From an uncultured Flavobacteriales bacterium (GTDB lineage: Bacteria > Bacteroidota > Bacteroidia > Flavobacteriales_D > CAJJDF01): a DNA stretch of 64,000 bases. Positions 28,950 to 39,235 of the stretch are shown here, piece by piece (the stretch's first letter is position 1; each line of letters starts with the position of its first letter). The position numbers were made by a program, and so were the translations under genes. Location: the NCBI GenBank assembly GCA_905182785.1, contig CAJJDF010000035.1, positions 34,993-98,992 of the forward strand, in the 5' to 3' direction. The notes under the pieces were generated by a model, which saw only the letters and a program-made list of their open reading frames with translations, had not been told where the DNA came from and did no database searches.

Positions 28950-31877
28950 TTACTGTTTTAGTTTATCTGCTCTTTGTTTAGCCATATCTAATATCTTTTT
29001 ACTTTGCTCATCCGATTCATTCTCAATAGATTTAGCCTTTTCTTCTGCTTCGTTAGCTGGTATTTCAGCTTTCTTATAAGCTTCTAATTTTGTTTTGTCT
29101 ATTTGCTCATAGGCTTTTGTTTTAACTACCTCTGCAAGCTTTTTATTGGCTATTTTCTCAAAAGGATTTCCTCTTTTCCTTATTAATTTTTCCGCTTCCT
29201 CATCCGCTCTTACTTTTGCTTGGTTTGCAATATTATCTGCTTTTGCTTTAGCTTTCTCAGTTAATTTAATTCCTTCAGCTCTCAACTTATCTGCTTGTAT
29301 TTTAGCTTCGCCTTTAAGTTTTTGAGCTTGTAAATTAGCTTCTGTCATTATTTTTTCTATCTCCTTATTAAAGGTTTTTTTAATCGTGTCAACAACTTTA
29401 TCCTTAAGATCTGTAACTACATTATTAGCTTGATCTCCTAAATTCGATTTTAATATTGGATTAGATACTGTACCACTAATAATAAAATTAATTGGTATAA
29501 TTGCTGGCAATTTTAAGTCAAACCCTTTTACTTTTCCTAATAGTCCTCCAATGGTTTCGTTCGCTTTATTACCTAGTTTTTCTTTAGGCACTTTCATTTT
29601 CAAGTTATAAGCTATGGTTTGGTCAAATCCTGTTGAACCATTAACCTCAGTTGGTATACCGGATAAATTTATATCAAAAGGATTTACAAAAGCTCTTCCT
29701 TCTTTGAATTGAAAAACCATTTTTAATTTCTTTAGATTTTGATTAGCTAGCTTATCAATTTTCAATACTTCAGCTATTTCTTGTAATGCTTTTATTCCTG
29801 TTACAGTTAGGTTATCAGAGAACAGACCTCCTACTCCATTAATAGAGCTATAAATAGGAGACATCTTTTGATCCAACTCTGAAGATACTTTCAGATTGGT
29901 AGAAATTTTTCCTTTACAATATTTTGCAACAGGAGCAATTGTTTCTATAGAACTAAAAAACTGAGCTGTTTTTTTTATATCTACGTTCTTGATTTTATAA
30001 TTAAAATCTACTAAAGGATTTTTATTTTTTGAGTTATAGCTTCCGTCCACAATTATATTTCCGTCTAGCATATCCATGCTCACATTAGATAAGTTTGCAA
30101 TTTCGTCTTTCACACCCACTTTCCCTTTTACATTTTTGATAGATAGACCCTCATAAATTAACTCTTTGATATCAGTTGTTAAATTTATATCATAAAGAGC
30201 TGGAACCTTAAAAGCTTTGTCATTTGAATCAACTGGAGTATTTCCTGTTTTAGACTCCGCTTCTGACGGAACTGTTCTCATCAAATCATCTATATTTAAT
30301 GTATTAGAGGTAATTTTCATAGCTCCTTTTAGAACCTCATTACTAAAAATATAAGGTAAAATATTATCTATTCTTCCAACGATTTGAATATCACTTTTTC
30401 CGATTTTTGTATCTAATTCTTTTAAATCCAAAAATTGAGTAGAAAAATCCATTGTCATGCTATTTACAACTACATCATAAGGTAAACCTTTAGAAGAGTA
30501 AAGCATGTTTTTAACAGAAAGTATTCCTACTGCCTTAAAATCTTGGTATTGCTTATTGGTAATGGACGATAGTTTTCCGGCTAAATCTAAATCGGCAAGA
30601 ATATTTCCATTTAGTTTTTCATTCTCTTCCATTGGAATTACCGTTTTCAGTTTATCCAAATCTATTGTTGCCTTTATTTTACTTACAATGTTAGGATCAC
30701 TCATTATTTTTGAGATTTTTAAAGTAGCATCTATTGGGTTGTTTGCTAATTCTAAATGTAATTGAATAACATCAATTTTCATCTTATCTAAATCTCCTTG
30801 GGGATGTATAATTTTAGTTTTGACATTAATGTTATCGGCAGAATTTGGCATATCTGGATATTTAAAATAACCCTCTGTTATTCCCATATTAAGATTAAAA
30901 CTTGGATAAGAATCCCCTTCTAAGCTTCCTTTTACATCTCCATTTAAAACAATTTTTCCTTTTGTATCTATGGTGTTAAAATCCTTGGAATATACTGCTG
31001 GAATAAGAGAGAGGATACTTTTGAAATCAACTTTTTTAGAATTAAACTTCATGTCAATATTCATTTTATCTTCCAATAATTCAACCCATCCATCAAACCC
31101 TAAATCCAATTGATTTAGTTTTAGAGTATTTTCTTTTAGAGTATACTTTGTAAATTTATCTATGTTAATATCCGCATCAAAACTCACTTTTGTTTTGTTG
31201 AGATAACCTACCATACCTTCAGACACTGAAAGTTCCTCTATGGCTGTAACCGTTTTTATATCAAAAACATCTTGAGTGAAATCTCCCGATAAATCAAAAT
31301 TCATATTTTTAACTTCTGAGGATACATTAGATATTTCATCCTTGTAAATTACATTGGCTTTGGTTATTTTTAGTTTATTCAATCCAATTTCATACTCTAG
31401 CTGTTCACTATTTTCTTCAGTTTGTACCGATTCGTATGATTTAACAATGTCGTAATTCGTCAGACTATCTTTAGTTACAATGATATTCAGTGTGGGTTCA
31501 TCAATTACAATAGATTTTACTTTTATCTTATCTCCAGATATCACACTCATCAAATCTAGCTTGATGCTTGTGCTTTTTATCTTTGCAAGACTAACTCCTT
31601 CAAATTCGTTAATTCCTGTCACGCTTACATCCTGTATATCGAAAGAAAAATATGGAAAAGAACTAAACAGAGTTAAATCAAAATCACCAAAATCTACTTT
31701 TGCATTAACTGAATTATTAATTTCAGTTTTAAAAACTTCTACCAACTTATCTTTAAAAATAAATGGTAATGAAATAAGTGTAATTAACAGCAATAAAAAA
31801 ACTATTCCTGACCACTTAAGGATCTTTTTTATTCTACTTTTCTTTTTTACTTTTGTTGCTTGAAATTCTCTTGTCAT
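28950..31877 (-). CDS. AsmA-family protein with long charged helical C-terminal tail
   Basis: N-terminal single TM followed by VDFGDFDLTLFSSFPYFSFDIQDVSVTG; Lys/Glu/Ala-rich C-terminal repeats. Confidence 0.88.
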   Translation of the reverse strand: MTREFQATKVKKKSRIKKILKWSGIVFLLLLITLISLPFIFKDKLVEVFKTEINNSVNAKVDFGDFDLTLFSSFPYFSFDIQDVSVTGINEFEGVSLAKIKSTSIKLDLMSVISGDKIKVKSIVIDEPTLNIIVTKDSLTNYDIVKSYESVQTEENSEQLEYEIGLNKLKITKANVIYKDEISNVSSEVKNMNFDLSGDFTQDVFDIKTVTAIEELSVSEGMVGYLNKTKVSFDADINIDKFTKYTLKENTLKLNQLDLGFDGWVELLEDKMNIDMKFNSKKVDFKSILSLIPAVYSKDFNTIDTKGKIVLNGDVKGSLEGDSYPSFNLNMGITEGYFKYPDMPNSADNINVKTKIIHPQGDLDKMKIDVIQLHLELANNPIDATLKISKIMSDPNIVSKIKATIDLDKLKTVIPMEENEKLNGNILADLDLAGKLSSITNKQYQDFKAVGILSVKNMLYSSKGLPYDVVVNSMTMDFSTQFLDLKELDTKIGKSDIQIVGRIDNILPYIFSNEVLKGAMKITSNTLNIDDLMRTVPSEAESKTGNTPVDSNDKAFKVPALYDINLTTDIKELIYEGLSIKNVKGKVGVKDEIANLSNVSMDMLDGNIIVDGSYNSKNKNPLVDFNYKIKNVDIKKTAQFFSSIETIAPVAKYCKGKISTNLKVSSELDQKMSPIYSSINGVGGLFSDNLTVTGIKALQEIAEVLKIDKLANQNLKKLKMVFQFKEGRAFVNPFDINLSGIPTEVNGSTGFDQTIAYNLKMKVPKEKLGNKANETIGGLLGKVKGFDLKLPAIIPINFIISGTVSNPILKSNLGDQANNVVTDLKDKVVDTIKKTFNKEIEKIMTEANLQAQKLKGEAKIQADKLRAEGIKLTEKAKAKADNIANQAKVRADEEAEKLIRKRGNPFEKIANKKLAEVVKTKAYEQIDKTKLEAYKKAEIPANEAEEKAKSIENESDEQSKKILDMAKQRADKLKQ

Positions 31878-32045
31878 ATTTATTCTTTTTCGCTAATACA
31901 ATAGGTAACGAATTTAAGGTATTACAAAGTGCTTAACAAGTGTTTTTTACTTATTTAAAAATACTTAACATTTGATAATTATGTACTTCAAGAGTTTTGT
32001 AAGGTAAAAAACTGCGTAACGTCCAAGAAATATTAAAAATAAAGA

Positions 32046-32630
32046 ATGGAATTAATAAATAAAAGTTTGGTGAATAGCTTAAGCTATAATGAATACAGAG
32101 CATTGGTCACTAATTTATTAGGCAATAATGAATCGACAACAAAAAATGGTTCTGAAGATTTGGTTAGCTACAGTAAATTAAACAATAGTAGAATGAAAAG
32201 GTTGGATAAGACAACAAAACTTGATGATTCTGTTGTAAATAAATTTAGTTCTATTGATAAAAAAATTACGTGGGTTGTACTCTCAGAAGGATGGTGTGGA
32301 GATGCTGCACAAAATTTACCAGTAATTAACAAATTGGCTGAAACAAATAGCAATATTAATTTAAGAATCGTACTAAGAGATGAAAATCCAGAATTAATGA
32401 ATGAATTCTTAACAAATGGAAACCAAGCTATCCCTAAATTGATTCAATTAGAAAATGAGAAAGTAACAAAAACTTGGGGACCAAGACCAACAATAGCAAC
32501 AAAAATGGTAGTCGATTACAAATCAAAGCATGGCCAACTGGATGCAGACTTTAAAAAAGACTTACAAGTTTGGTATAACAAGAATAAAAGCGAAAATGTA
32601 ATTGAAGATTTATCGGAATTAATCTTCTAA
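32046..32630 (+). CDS. thioredoxin-family protein with single-Cys WCGD motif
   Basis: VVLSEGWCGDAAQNLPVINKLA and IPKLIQLE; thioredoxin-like fold inference. Confidence 0.82.
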   Translation: MELINKSLVNSLSYNEYRALVTNLLGNNESTTKNGSEDLVSYSKLNNSRMKRLDKTTKLDDSVVNKFSSIDKKITWVVLSEGWCGDAAQNLPVINKLAETNSNINLRIVLRDENPELMNEFLTNGNQAIPKLIQLENEKVTKTWGPRPTIATKMVVDYKSKHGQLDADFKKDLQVWYNKNKSENVIEDLSELIF

Positions 32631-33032
32631 GGACTTTTTCCATTCCTCAAAAACGGCAACCGAAGTATTGGTATTAAAATCAAAACAAACCAAGATACTT
32701 CTCCCTTTTGCGCATAATTCTTTCACTCCTTCTTTATCATTAAATATTTTATAGGATAAAGTGATACTCTTTTTGCCAATATCTTCACAAGCTGTTTCTA
32801 CAAAAATCTTATCGTGAAAATGTGTAGGTTTTAAATAATCTATTTCATTTCTAGCAACTAAAATTCCTTTTTCTTTCCAGTCCCAATTAGAATCGATTAC
32901 CTGATTAAAAAAATCTATTCTTCCAATCTCAAAATAATTTAGATATTCTGAATTGTGAACGTGACCAGCCATATCCAAATCATTGAATCTTACCTGTAAT
33001 GCTGTTTTTGTTTTTTTTGAATTCATCATCAC
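32619..33032 (-). CDS. acyl-CoA thioesterase (4HBT, YbgC-like)
   Basis: VRFNDLDMAGHVHNSEYLNYFEIGRIDFF hot-dog motif. Confidence 0.9.
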   Translation of the reverse strand: MMMNSKKTKTALQVRFNDLDMAGHVHNSEYLNYFEIGRIDFFNQVIDSNWDWKEKGILVARNEIDYLKPTHFHDKIFVETACEDIGKKSITLSYKIFNDKEGVKELCAKGRSILVCFDFNTNTSVAVFEEWKKSLED

Positions 33033-33436
33033 GATATTGGATTTAATACAACACTAAAAACAACAGTAGAGTTTATATCTCTTTCAAAATAAAATTTCTC
33101 AATTGCAGACAATAAATTAGCTGCTCTAAAATAAGAAGTATTTAATCCTGAACTCTCTTTTAGAGACCACTGAATAGTATAAGAACTTTCTTTATCCTTA
33201 TAGTTTTTAATGTATTCTAGCATTTTGTTCAATGAATCTACTTTGCTATATCCCATCACAGAATGAAATAAAAATGATTGATTGTGCTTTGAATTAAAAG
33301 TCACCAAATCTAATTTTACTTCTTGATCTAATTCCTGATATTGAAATCTTAATTCAATAGTAGAAGCAGCACCAATGTGGTTTTTTATTTTGGATTCTAA
33401 ACTCTTCTCATCTTGAGATTTTTCTAATGCAGTCAT
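33029..33436 (-). CDS. hypothetical protein
   Basis: 135-aa ORF overlapping the thioesterase start by 4 nt (ATGA-type coupling). Confidence 0.6.
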   Translation of the reverse strand: MTALEKSQDEKSLESKIKNHIGAASTIELRFQYQELDQEVKLDLVTFNSKHNQSFLFHSVMGYSKVDSLNKMLEYIKNYKDKESSYTIQWSLKESSGLNTSYFRAANLLSAIEKFYFERDINSTVVFSVVLNPIS

Positions 33437-33446
33437 TATATTATTA

Positions 33447-35321
33447 TTATATATTATCTAATTTACCATAAACCGAATTATTACTCAAAAATTCGGGTAT
33501 GATTTTTTTCATCTTTTTTACAACCAAATCATTTTCTTGTGAATTAGAGTGAGCTATTAATTTGAGTACATCCTCAATCACAGTGGGTAGAATCTCTCTT
33601 GTTTTTCCAATCAAAATTTGGGGATGGTAAGTAGGCATAGTCGTTTCTCCATCACTTAGTACTTCTTCATATAATTTTTCACCAGGCCTTAATCCTGTGA
33701 TTTTTATTTTAATATCCACTTCTGGTTCAAATCCTGATAGCTTTATTACTCTTCTTGCTAAATCAATAATTTTGACAGAATCTCCCATATCAAACACAAA
33801 TATTTCACCTCCAATTCCCATTACTCCCGCTTCTATTACCAATTGGCAAGCCTCTGGAATTGTCATAAAAAAACGCGTTACTTCTTCGTGAGTTACTGTT
33901 ACAGGACCTCCTCTTTCTATTTGTCTTTTAAATAATGGAATTACAGAACCATTAGATCCTAGTACATTTCCAAATCTTGTCGTAATAAATGCTGTCTCAG
34001 AATTGGCATTTTTATGTTGAGCTATTATCTCCGCTATTCTTTTGGATGCTCCCATTACATTGGTAGGATTCACAGCTTTGTCAGTTGATACCATTACAAA
34101 TTTTTTCACTTTGTATTTATCCGATAAATCTACCAGGTTTTTGGTTCCTTGCACATTCGTTTCAATTGCTTCGCAAGGATTTTCTTCCATTAAAGGAACG
34201 TGTTTGTAAGCAGCAGCATGAAAAACTAAAGAGGGTTTGAAATGAGAAAAAACTTTTTCTATTCGCGATAAGTTTGCAATGTCACCTACCACAATATCCA
34301 TAGAATCAGAAAAATCAATCAACTCTTGTTCTAAGTCGTACAATCCTGATTCTGCCTGATCTAATAAGATTAATTTTTTGGGAGAAAACCTTAATAATTG
34401 CCTCACAATCTCACTCCCAATAGAACCAGCTGCTCCAGTAATAAGGATCGTTTTTCCTTTGGTAGAATTAGATATTTTATCCATACTCAGAGAGATTTCT
34501 TTTCTTCCTAGTATGTCTTCAATCTTAATCTTTTGAATTTGTTTTACGTTTATTTGTCCATCTATCCAGTTCTCGACAGGAGGTACATTCAATACTGTTA
34601 AATCATTATTTAATGCGATATCCAATACTTTACTTCTGTTTTCATTTGATGGATTCTGAATAGAAACAATTATATTATCTATGTTATTTTTATTAATTAA
34701 ACTTTCTAATTTACTTGTGTGGTATACTTTTACACCTTGCAATATATTGCCGGATTTAGCCGGGTTATCATCTACAAAAGCTATTACATTGTGCATTATA
34801 TTTGCCGATTCATTAAGCGTTCTGAACACAATACTCCCCATTTCTCCAGCACCATAAATTATTACATTTTTGGTGTTTTCTTTGTCTTTTCTTCCCTCGT
34901 GATATATAAGCTTTACGCCTAGCCTAGTTGCTATCATGAAAAATAATGTCAATAAATACTCAATAGCAATTATTGGTCTTGGCAAAAAATAAGTACCATC
35001 CCAAAACTTGTATTTTATTATACTGAAAAGAATGAAAATTCCTGTACCAATGGTAACTACTTTAAAAATACGCTTTGCATCTTCTGTACTAGTATATCTT
35101 ATTATACCTGCATAGGTTTTTCCAAAATAGAATAATACAACTCGTATTACTATAAAAATTGGCAATGCTGTTTTAAGCATTTCCAATTCATTACTAAAGT
35201 CTTGCTTAGAGCTAAAAAAATCGAACCTAAGCGCATAAGCAACAAACAATGCAAAACATGCAGCAAGTACATCAAATACAAATATTACCCACCTCTGTAT
35301 GTTGTTTTCTGGAAATTTCAA
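33447..35321 (-). CDS. CapD/WbpM/PglF-like nucleoside-diphosphate-sugar epimerase/dehydratase; TTG start at 35321 proposed instead of 35381
   Basis: N-terminal TM helices; ILITGAAGSIGSEIVRQLL Rossmann motif; MVSTDKAVNPTNVMGASKRIAE. Confidence 0.9.
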   Translation of the reverse strand: MKFPENNIQRWVIFVFDVLAACFALFVAYALRFDFFSSKQDFSNELEMLKTALPIFIVIRVVLFYFGKTYAGIIRYTSTEDAKRIFKVVTIGTGIFILFSIIKYKFWDGTYFLPRPIIAIEYLLTLFFMIATRLGVKLIYHEGRKDKENTKNVIIYGAGEMGSIVFRTLNESANIMHNVIAFVDDNPAKSGNILQGVKVYHTSKLESLINKNNIDNIIVSIQNPSNENRSKVLDIALNNDLTVLNVPPVENWIDGQINVKQIQKIKIEDILGRKEISLSMDKISNSTKGKTILITGAAGSIGSEIVRQLLRFSPKKLILLDQAESGLYDLEQELIDFSDSMDIVVGDIANLSRIEKVFSHFKPSLVFHAAAYKHVPLMEENPCEAIETNVQGTKNLVDLSDKYKVKKFVMVSTDKAVNPTNVMGASKRIAEIIAQHKNANSETAFITTRFGNVLGSNGSVIPLFKRQIERGGPVTVTHEEVTRFFMTIPEACQLVIEAGVMGIGGEIFVFDMGDSVKIIDLARRVIKLSGFEPEVDIKIKITGLRPGEKLYEEVLSDGETTMPTYHPQILIGKTREILPTVIEDVLKLIAHSNSQENDLVVKKMKKIIPEFLSNNSVYGKLDNI

Positions 35322-35334
35322 AATTACTTTTTTT

Positions 35335-37182
35335 TTAATTATTAAATTCCAATAATTTATCCATTGTATTGGTTGATACAAAATGATAATTAGGTCTTGC
35401 TTTACTATAAATAGAAAGTGCTGTAGCTTTATCTCCTGCTTTCAATAATGCCCTGTAAAGTGGAGTCAAAAACTTTCTTCTTCCTACTCTTACAAGAAAT
35501 GCTTCCAATTCTGGATATACTGTTTTGTATCCTGCTTTTATAGATTGCTCGTACCAAGCAGCTGCTATTTCTGAGTTTCCTGAGGTTGTAAAATTAAACA
35601 AAACATCTGCTTCTTCAAAATCATTCAAACTCCAGCTAGTATCTATTGCTCCAATAAAGTGAAGCCATTCGTGAGTCGTCCAATCTTTTGTACTCGCTTT
35701 ATTATCCAAATAAGTCTTATTTACTAAGTTCGCTTCCACTTTGTCAAATTTATCCGATTCTATTTTTGGACAATTAGCTGGTAAACCTGGTTTATAAATC
35801 CATTCGTTCAAATTCAATTTTTGAACCTCTGGCAATTCCTTATTGATGTATACCAAAAACTCTTCGGTAGTTAAATTTTTGAATTTAAAATTATCAAAAT
35901 AGGCATTAAGGAAACTATCGAATTTTTCTCTTCCTACATTTTCTTCAATCATTCTTAACATGAAACAACCTTTGTCGTAAGCAATAGCAGACATTCCATC
36001 ATCTGGACTTCTTCCTTCCAAATCTAGTTTCAAACGAGTATCTTCTTTTGGTAATTCTTCTAATTCGTCCAATAATCCTTGGTAACTTAATACTGCAAGC
36101 ATGTCTGCATAATCTTTTCCGTATAATTCTTCAATTATTCTACCTTCAAAATAAACTGTGAATCCTTCGTTTAACCAAAAATCATCCCAAGTAGCATTGG
36201 TTGCTAAATTCCCCGACCAAGAATGAGCCAATTCGTGAGCAATTAATGAAGTAAGTGATTTATCTCCTGCAATTATTGTTGGTGTTGCAAACGTAAGTCT
36301 TGGGTTTTCCATTCCTCCAAATGGGAAACTGGGAGGTAATACAATTACATCATACTGTTCCCATGCGTATTTTCCGTACAATCCTTCGGCAGCAGAAATC
36401 ATTTCTTCCAAATCTTCAAACTCGTTATAACAAGCTTCCATCATAGAAGGTTCTGCATAAACTCCCGATCTTTTTCCTAATGATTTATATTCCAATTTAC
36501 CAATTGCTAACGCTATCAAATAACAAGGAATAGGCTGCTTCATTTCAAATGAAAAAGTTCCGTTCACATTTTTTGTCGTCTTTGCACTCATTACTGCCAT
36601 TAATGAATCGGGCACGGTGATTTTTGCAGAGTAAGTAATTTTATTCCCTGGAGAATCCTGAATCGGAATCCATGAACGGGTTAAAATTGCTTCTCCTTGT
36701 GTGAATAAAAAGGGATCTGTTTTATCTGCTGTTTGCTGTGGCGATAACCACTGCACAGCCTCAGAACTTGGATTGGTAGAATAATGAATCTCTACACGAG
36801 TTGTATTGGGAGTTATATTTACTGTTAAAGGTCTTCCTTTTATTAGGTCTTCTTCTCCAATTGTGAACTCTACTTCTTTTCCTTCATCATTAGTGATAAT
36901 TTTATTAATGTTTAAGTCTTTGATATCAAAAACAATTTCTGTTGCATTGTTATTTTGAATCGTATGAGCAGCAACTCCACTCAATACTTTTTTATCAAAA
37001 TCTGCATTCAACTCCAAATACAAATGAGAAGTGTAAGCTTTATCAAAATGTGCATAAGAATGCACGTCAGTAATATCAGATGTTTCCATTTCTTTTCTCT
37101 TGTTTTTATTAGATTCGTATTGGTTGTTTGAACAAGAATAAAGAATTAATCCTGACAATAAAAGTTGAGCTATTTTTTTCAT
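35335..37182 (-). CDS. M1 family aminopeptidase (leukotriene A4 hydrolase-like), lipoprotein signal
   Basis: FPFGGMENPRLTF, HELAHSWSGNLATNATWDDFWLNEGFTVYFE, lipobox LILYSC. Confidence 0.95.
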   Translation of the reverse strand: MKKIAQLLLSGLILYSCSNNQYESNKNKRKEMETSDITDVHSYAHFDKAYTSHLYLELNADFDKKVLSGVAAHTIQNNNATEIVFDIKDLNINKIITNDEGKEVEFTIGEEDLIKGRPLTVNITPNTTRVEIHYSTNPSSEAVQWLSPQQTADKTDPFLFTQGEAILTRSWIPIQDSPGNKITYSAKITVPDSLMAVMSAKTTKNVNGTFSFEMKQPIPCYLIALAIGKLEYKSLGKRSGVYAEPSMMEACYNEFEDLEEMISAAEGLYGKYAWEQYDVIVLPPSFPFGGMENPRLTFATPTIIAGDKSLTSLIAHELAHSWSGNLATNATWDDFWLNEGFTVYFEGRIIEELYGKDYADMLAVLSYQGLLDELEELPKEDTRLKLDLEGRSPDDGMSAIAYDKGCFMLRMIEENVGREKFDSFLNAYFDNFKFKNLTTEEFLVYINKELPEVQKLNLNEWIYKPGLPANCPKIESDKFDKVEANLVNKTYLDNKASTKDWTTHEWLHFIGAIDTSWSLNDFEEADVLFNFTTSGNSEIAAAWYEQSIKAGYKTVYPELEAFLVRVGRRKFLTPLYRALLKAGDKATALSIYSKARPNYHFVSTNTMDKLLEFNN

Positions 37183-37252
37183 AGGCTAAAAATACAAGAA
37201 TATTTGAGGAATTTGTTCATTGCTTTGTGATTATTTATTGGAAGTTTAGTTT

Positions 37253-37280
37253 TTGGAATTGAAAAATTATCTTAATTTAG
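37253..37280 (+). promoter_or_regulatory. candidate Bacteroidetes-type promoter (TTG-N17-TAATTTAG) for POT transporter
   Basis: close match to -33 TTG / -7 TAnnTTTG consensus about 30 nt upstream of the ATG. Confidence 0.45.
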
Positions 37281-37310
37281 ACACTTAACAATTAATTAAA
37301 ACTTATAACT

Positions 37311-38939
37311 ATGGCAGATAGAATGGATGAAATAATTGACCAAGCTGACGAATGGCAGGGGCAAGCAACTATGATGGGACATCCAAAAGGATTGTTTTAT
37401 CTATTTTTTGCTGAGCTATGGGAAAGATTTAGTTTTTATGGAATGAGAGCTTTATTGACTCTTTATTTGATAAACGAGTTATTTGCTGATTTAGCTGATG
37501 GAAAAGAATTTGCTTACGGAATTTATGCTGCTTACGGTTCTTTAGTTTATTTCACTCCTGCAATTGGAGGAATGATTGCTGATAGATTAATTGGACATAA
37601 AAATTCAATTATGCTTGGTGGACTTTTAATGACATTGGGACATTTCACTATGGCATTTGAAGATAAAACTATCTTCTTTCTATCCTTAGGGTTATTGATT
37701 ATTGGAAATGGATTCTTTAAACCAAACATTTCTACCATGGTTGGTGGATTATACAAACAAGGAGATCCAAAAAGAGATGCTGGGTTTACAATCTTTTATA
37801 TGGGGATAAACATTGGTGCATTTATTGCTCCATTATTATGTGGATGGCTTGGTGCTTCTTACGGATGGCATTATGGTTTTGGTGCAGCAGGAATTGGAAT
37901 GTTAGCAGGTGTTATCGTTTTCTGGAATGGAAGCAAAAACAATGTTTATGGAAACCAAGGAGAGCAACCAGAAGAGTTTAAAGACAAGAAATATTTTGGT
38001 ATTTTAAATATAAAGCACATTGTTTATATCCTTGCTCTTGCTTCTGCTCCATTATTTGCATTCTTAGTAAAACAAAATAGTTATATCGTATTTCCTGAAT
38101 CTCCATTAGAATCTGGATTAATGACTTTCTTATTGTTTGCACTTCTTATAGTTGTAATTCTATTTTTAACATATACTTGTATCAAGTCAGATAAAGTAAC
38201 TAGAGAGAGGTTGATTGTAGTTGCAATACTTACTTTCTTTATTACAATTTTCTGGTCTTTCTTCGAACAAGCAGGAAGTTCATTAACAGTATTTGCTCAG
38301 GATCATGTAAACTTAGTTGGACTAAATGCAGCTCAAACTAACTCTATAAATCCGGGATACATTATGCTTTTAGCAATTCCATTCTCAATGATGTGGGTTT
38401 GGTTAGATAAAAGAAGAATGAATCCAAGTACACCTATGAAATTTGGATTTGGTATTGCTCAACTTGGATTAGGTTTCTTAATCTTTGCTATAAGTAGTAA
38501 TTACATGGATTCAAACGGTATGGTAGGAATGGTGTTCTTAATGTTAGGATATTTATTTATTACAACTGGAGAATTATTTGTGTCGCCTGTTGGATTGTCT
38601 AAAGTAACAGAACTATCACCTGCGAAATTAGTGGCATTCATGATGGGAGTTTGGTTCTTATCTTCTGCATTTGCTCACCATATTTCTGGAATTATTTCTA
38701 AATTAACTATTGGAGGTTCAGGGCATGGAGATGAAGCTGTTGTAGTAGCAGATAACTGGCTTACAAGTGCAGCAAAATCTATTGCAGGAACTCCTGCAGC
38801 AGATGCTTCAGAAGGTGCAGTTGCTTTGTTTAACTACACTACAGTATTTGGACAAATCGCAATTATCTCATTTATATTTGCAGTAATTGCAATTGTATTG
38901 TCTCCGCTAATTAAGAAAATGATGCACGGAATTAAATAA
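37311..38939 (+). CDS. proton-dependent oligopeptide transporter (POT/PTR2 family)
   Basis: FFAELWERFSFYGMRALLTLYL, GGMIADRLIGHKNSIMLGG, FYMGINIGAFIAPLLCGWLG. Confidence 0.95.
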   Translation: MADRMDEIIDQADEWQGQATMMGHPKGLFYLFFAELWERFSFYGMRALLTLYLINELFADLADGKEFAYGIYAAYGSLVYFTPAIGGMIADRLIGHKNSIMLGGLLMTLGHFTMAFEDKTIFFLSLGLLIIGNGFFKPNISTMVGGLYKQGDPKRDAGFTIFYMGINIGAFIAPLLCGWLGASYGWHYGFGAAGIGMLAGVIVFWNGSKNNVYGNQGEQPEEFKDKKYFGILNIKHIVYILALASAPLFAFLVKQNSYIVFPESPLESGLMTFLLFALLIVVILFLTYTCIKSDKVTRERLIVVAILTFFITIFWSFFEQAGSSLTVFAQDHVNLVGLNAAQTNSINPGYIMLLAIPFSMMWVWLDKRRMNPSTPMKFGFGIAQLGLGFLIFAISSNYMDSNGMVGMVFLMLGYLFITTGELFVSPVGLSKVTELSPAKLVAFMMGVWFLSSAFAHHISGIISKLTIGGSGHGDEAVVVADNWLTSAAKSIAGTPAADASEGAVALFNYTTVFGQIAIISFIFAVIAIVLSPLIKKMMHGIK

Positions 38940-38955
38940 ATAAAAATCAATTTAT

Positions 38956-38988
38956 AAAAAACTCATTAGTTTCGACTAATGAGTTTTT
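38956..38988 (+). terminator. rho-independent terminator with TTCG tetraloop
   Basis: aaaaaactcattagt-ttcg-actaatgagttttt followed by T-rich sequence, just after POT transporter stop. Confidence 0.9.
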
Positions 38989-39235
38989 TCTGTTTCTAAC
39001 AACTCATATTCAAACATTTATTACTAACTTTTTTTATATAAATGTCAATATTGTAACCTTCGAAATTGAGAATCGAAAACTTAATTTATTTGGAATTAGA
39101 CAAGTTTCTAATGTCACTTCTCTTTCGATATTTTCTGTAGGTAGTATTTCAGAAGAATTAAACATTTCTTACGAAACTCCTATTAAAATAAAAAGTAGAT
39201 GTATCAGAATTAGAAAAAATAGAATTAGAAATTTC

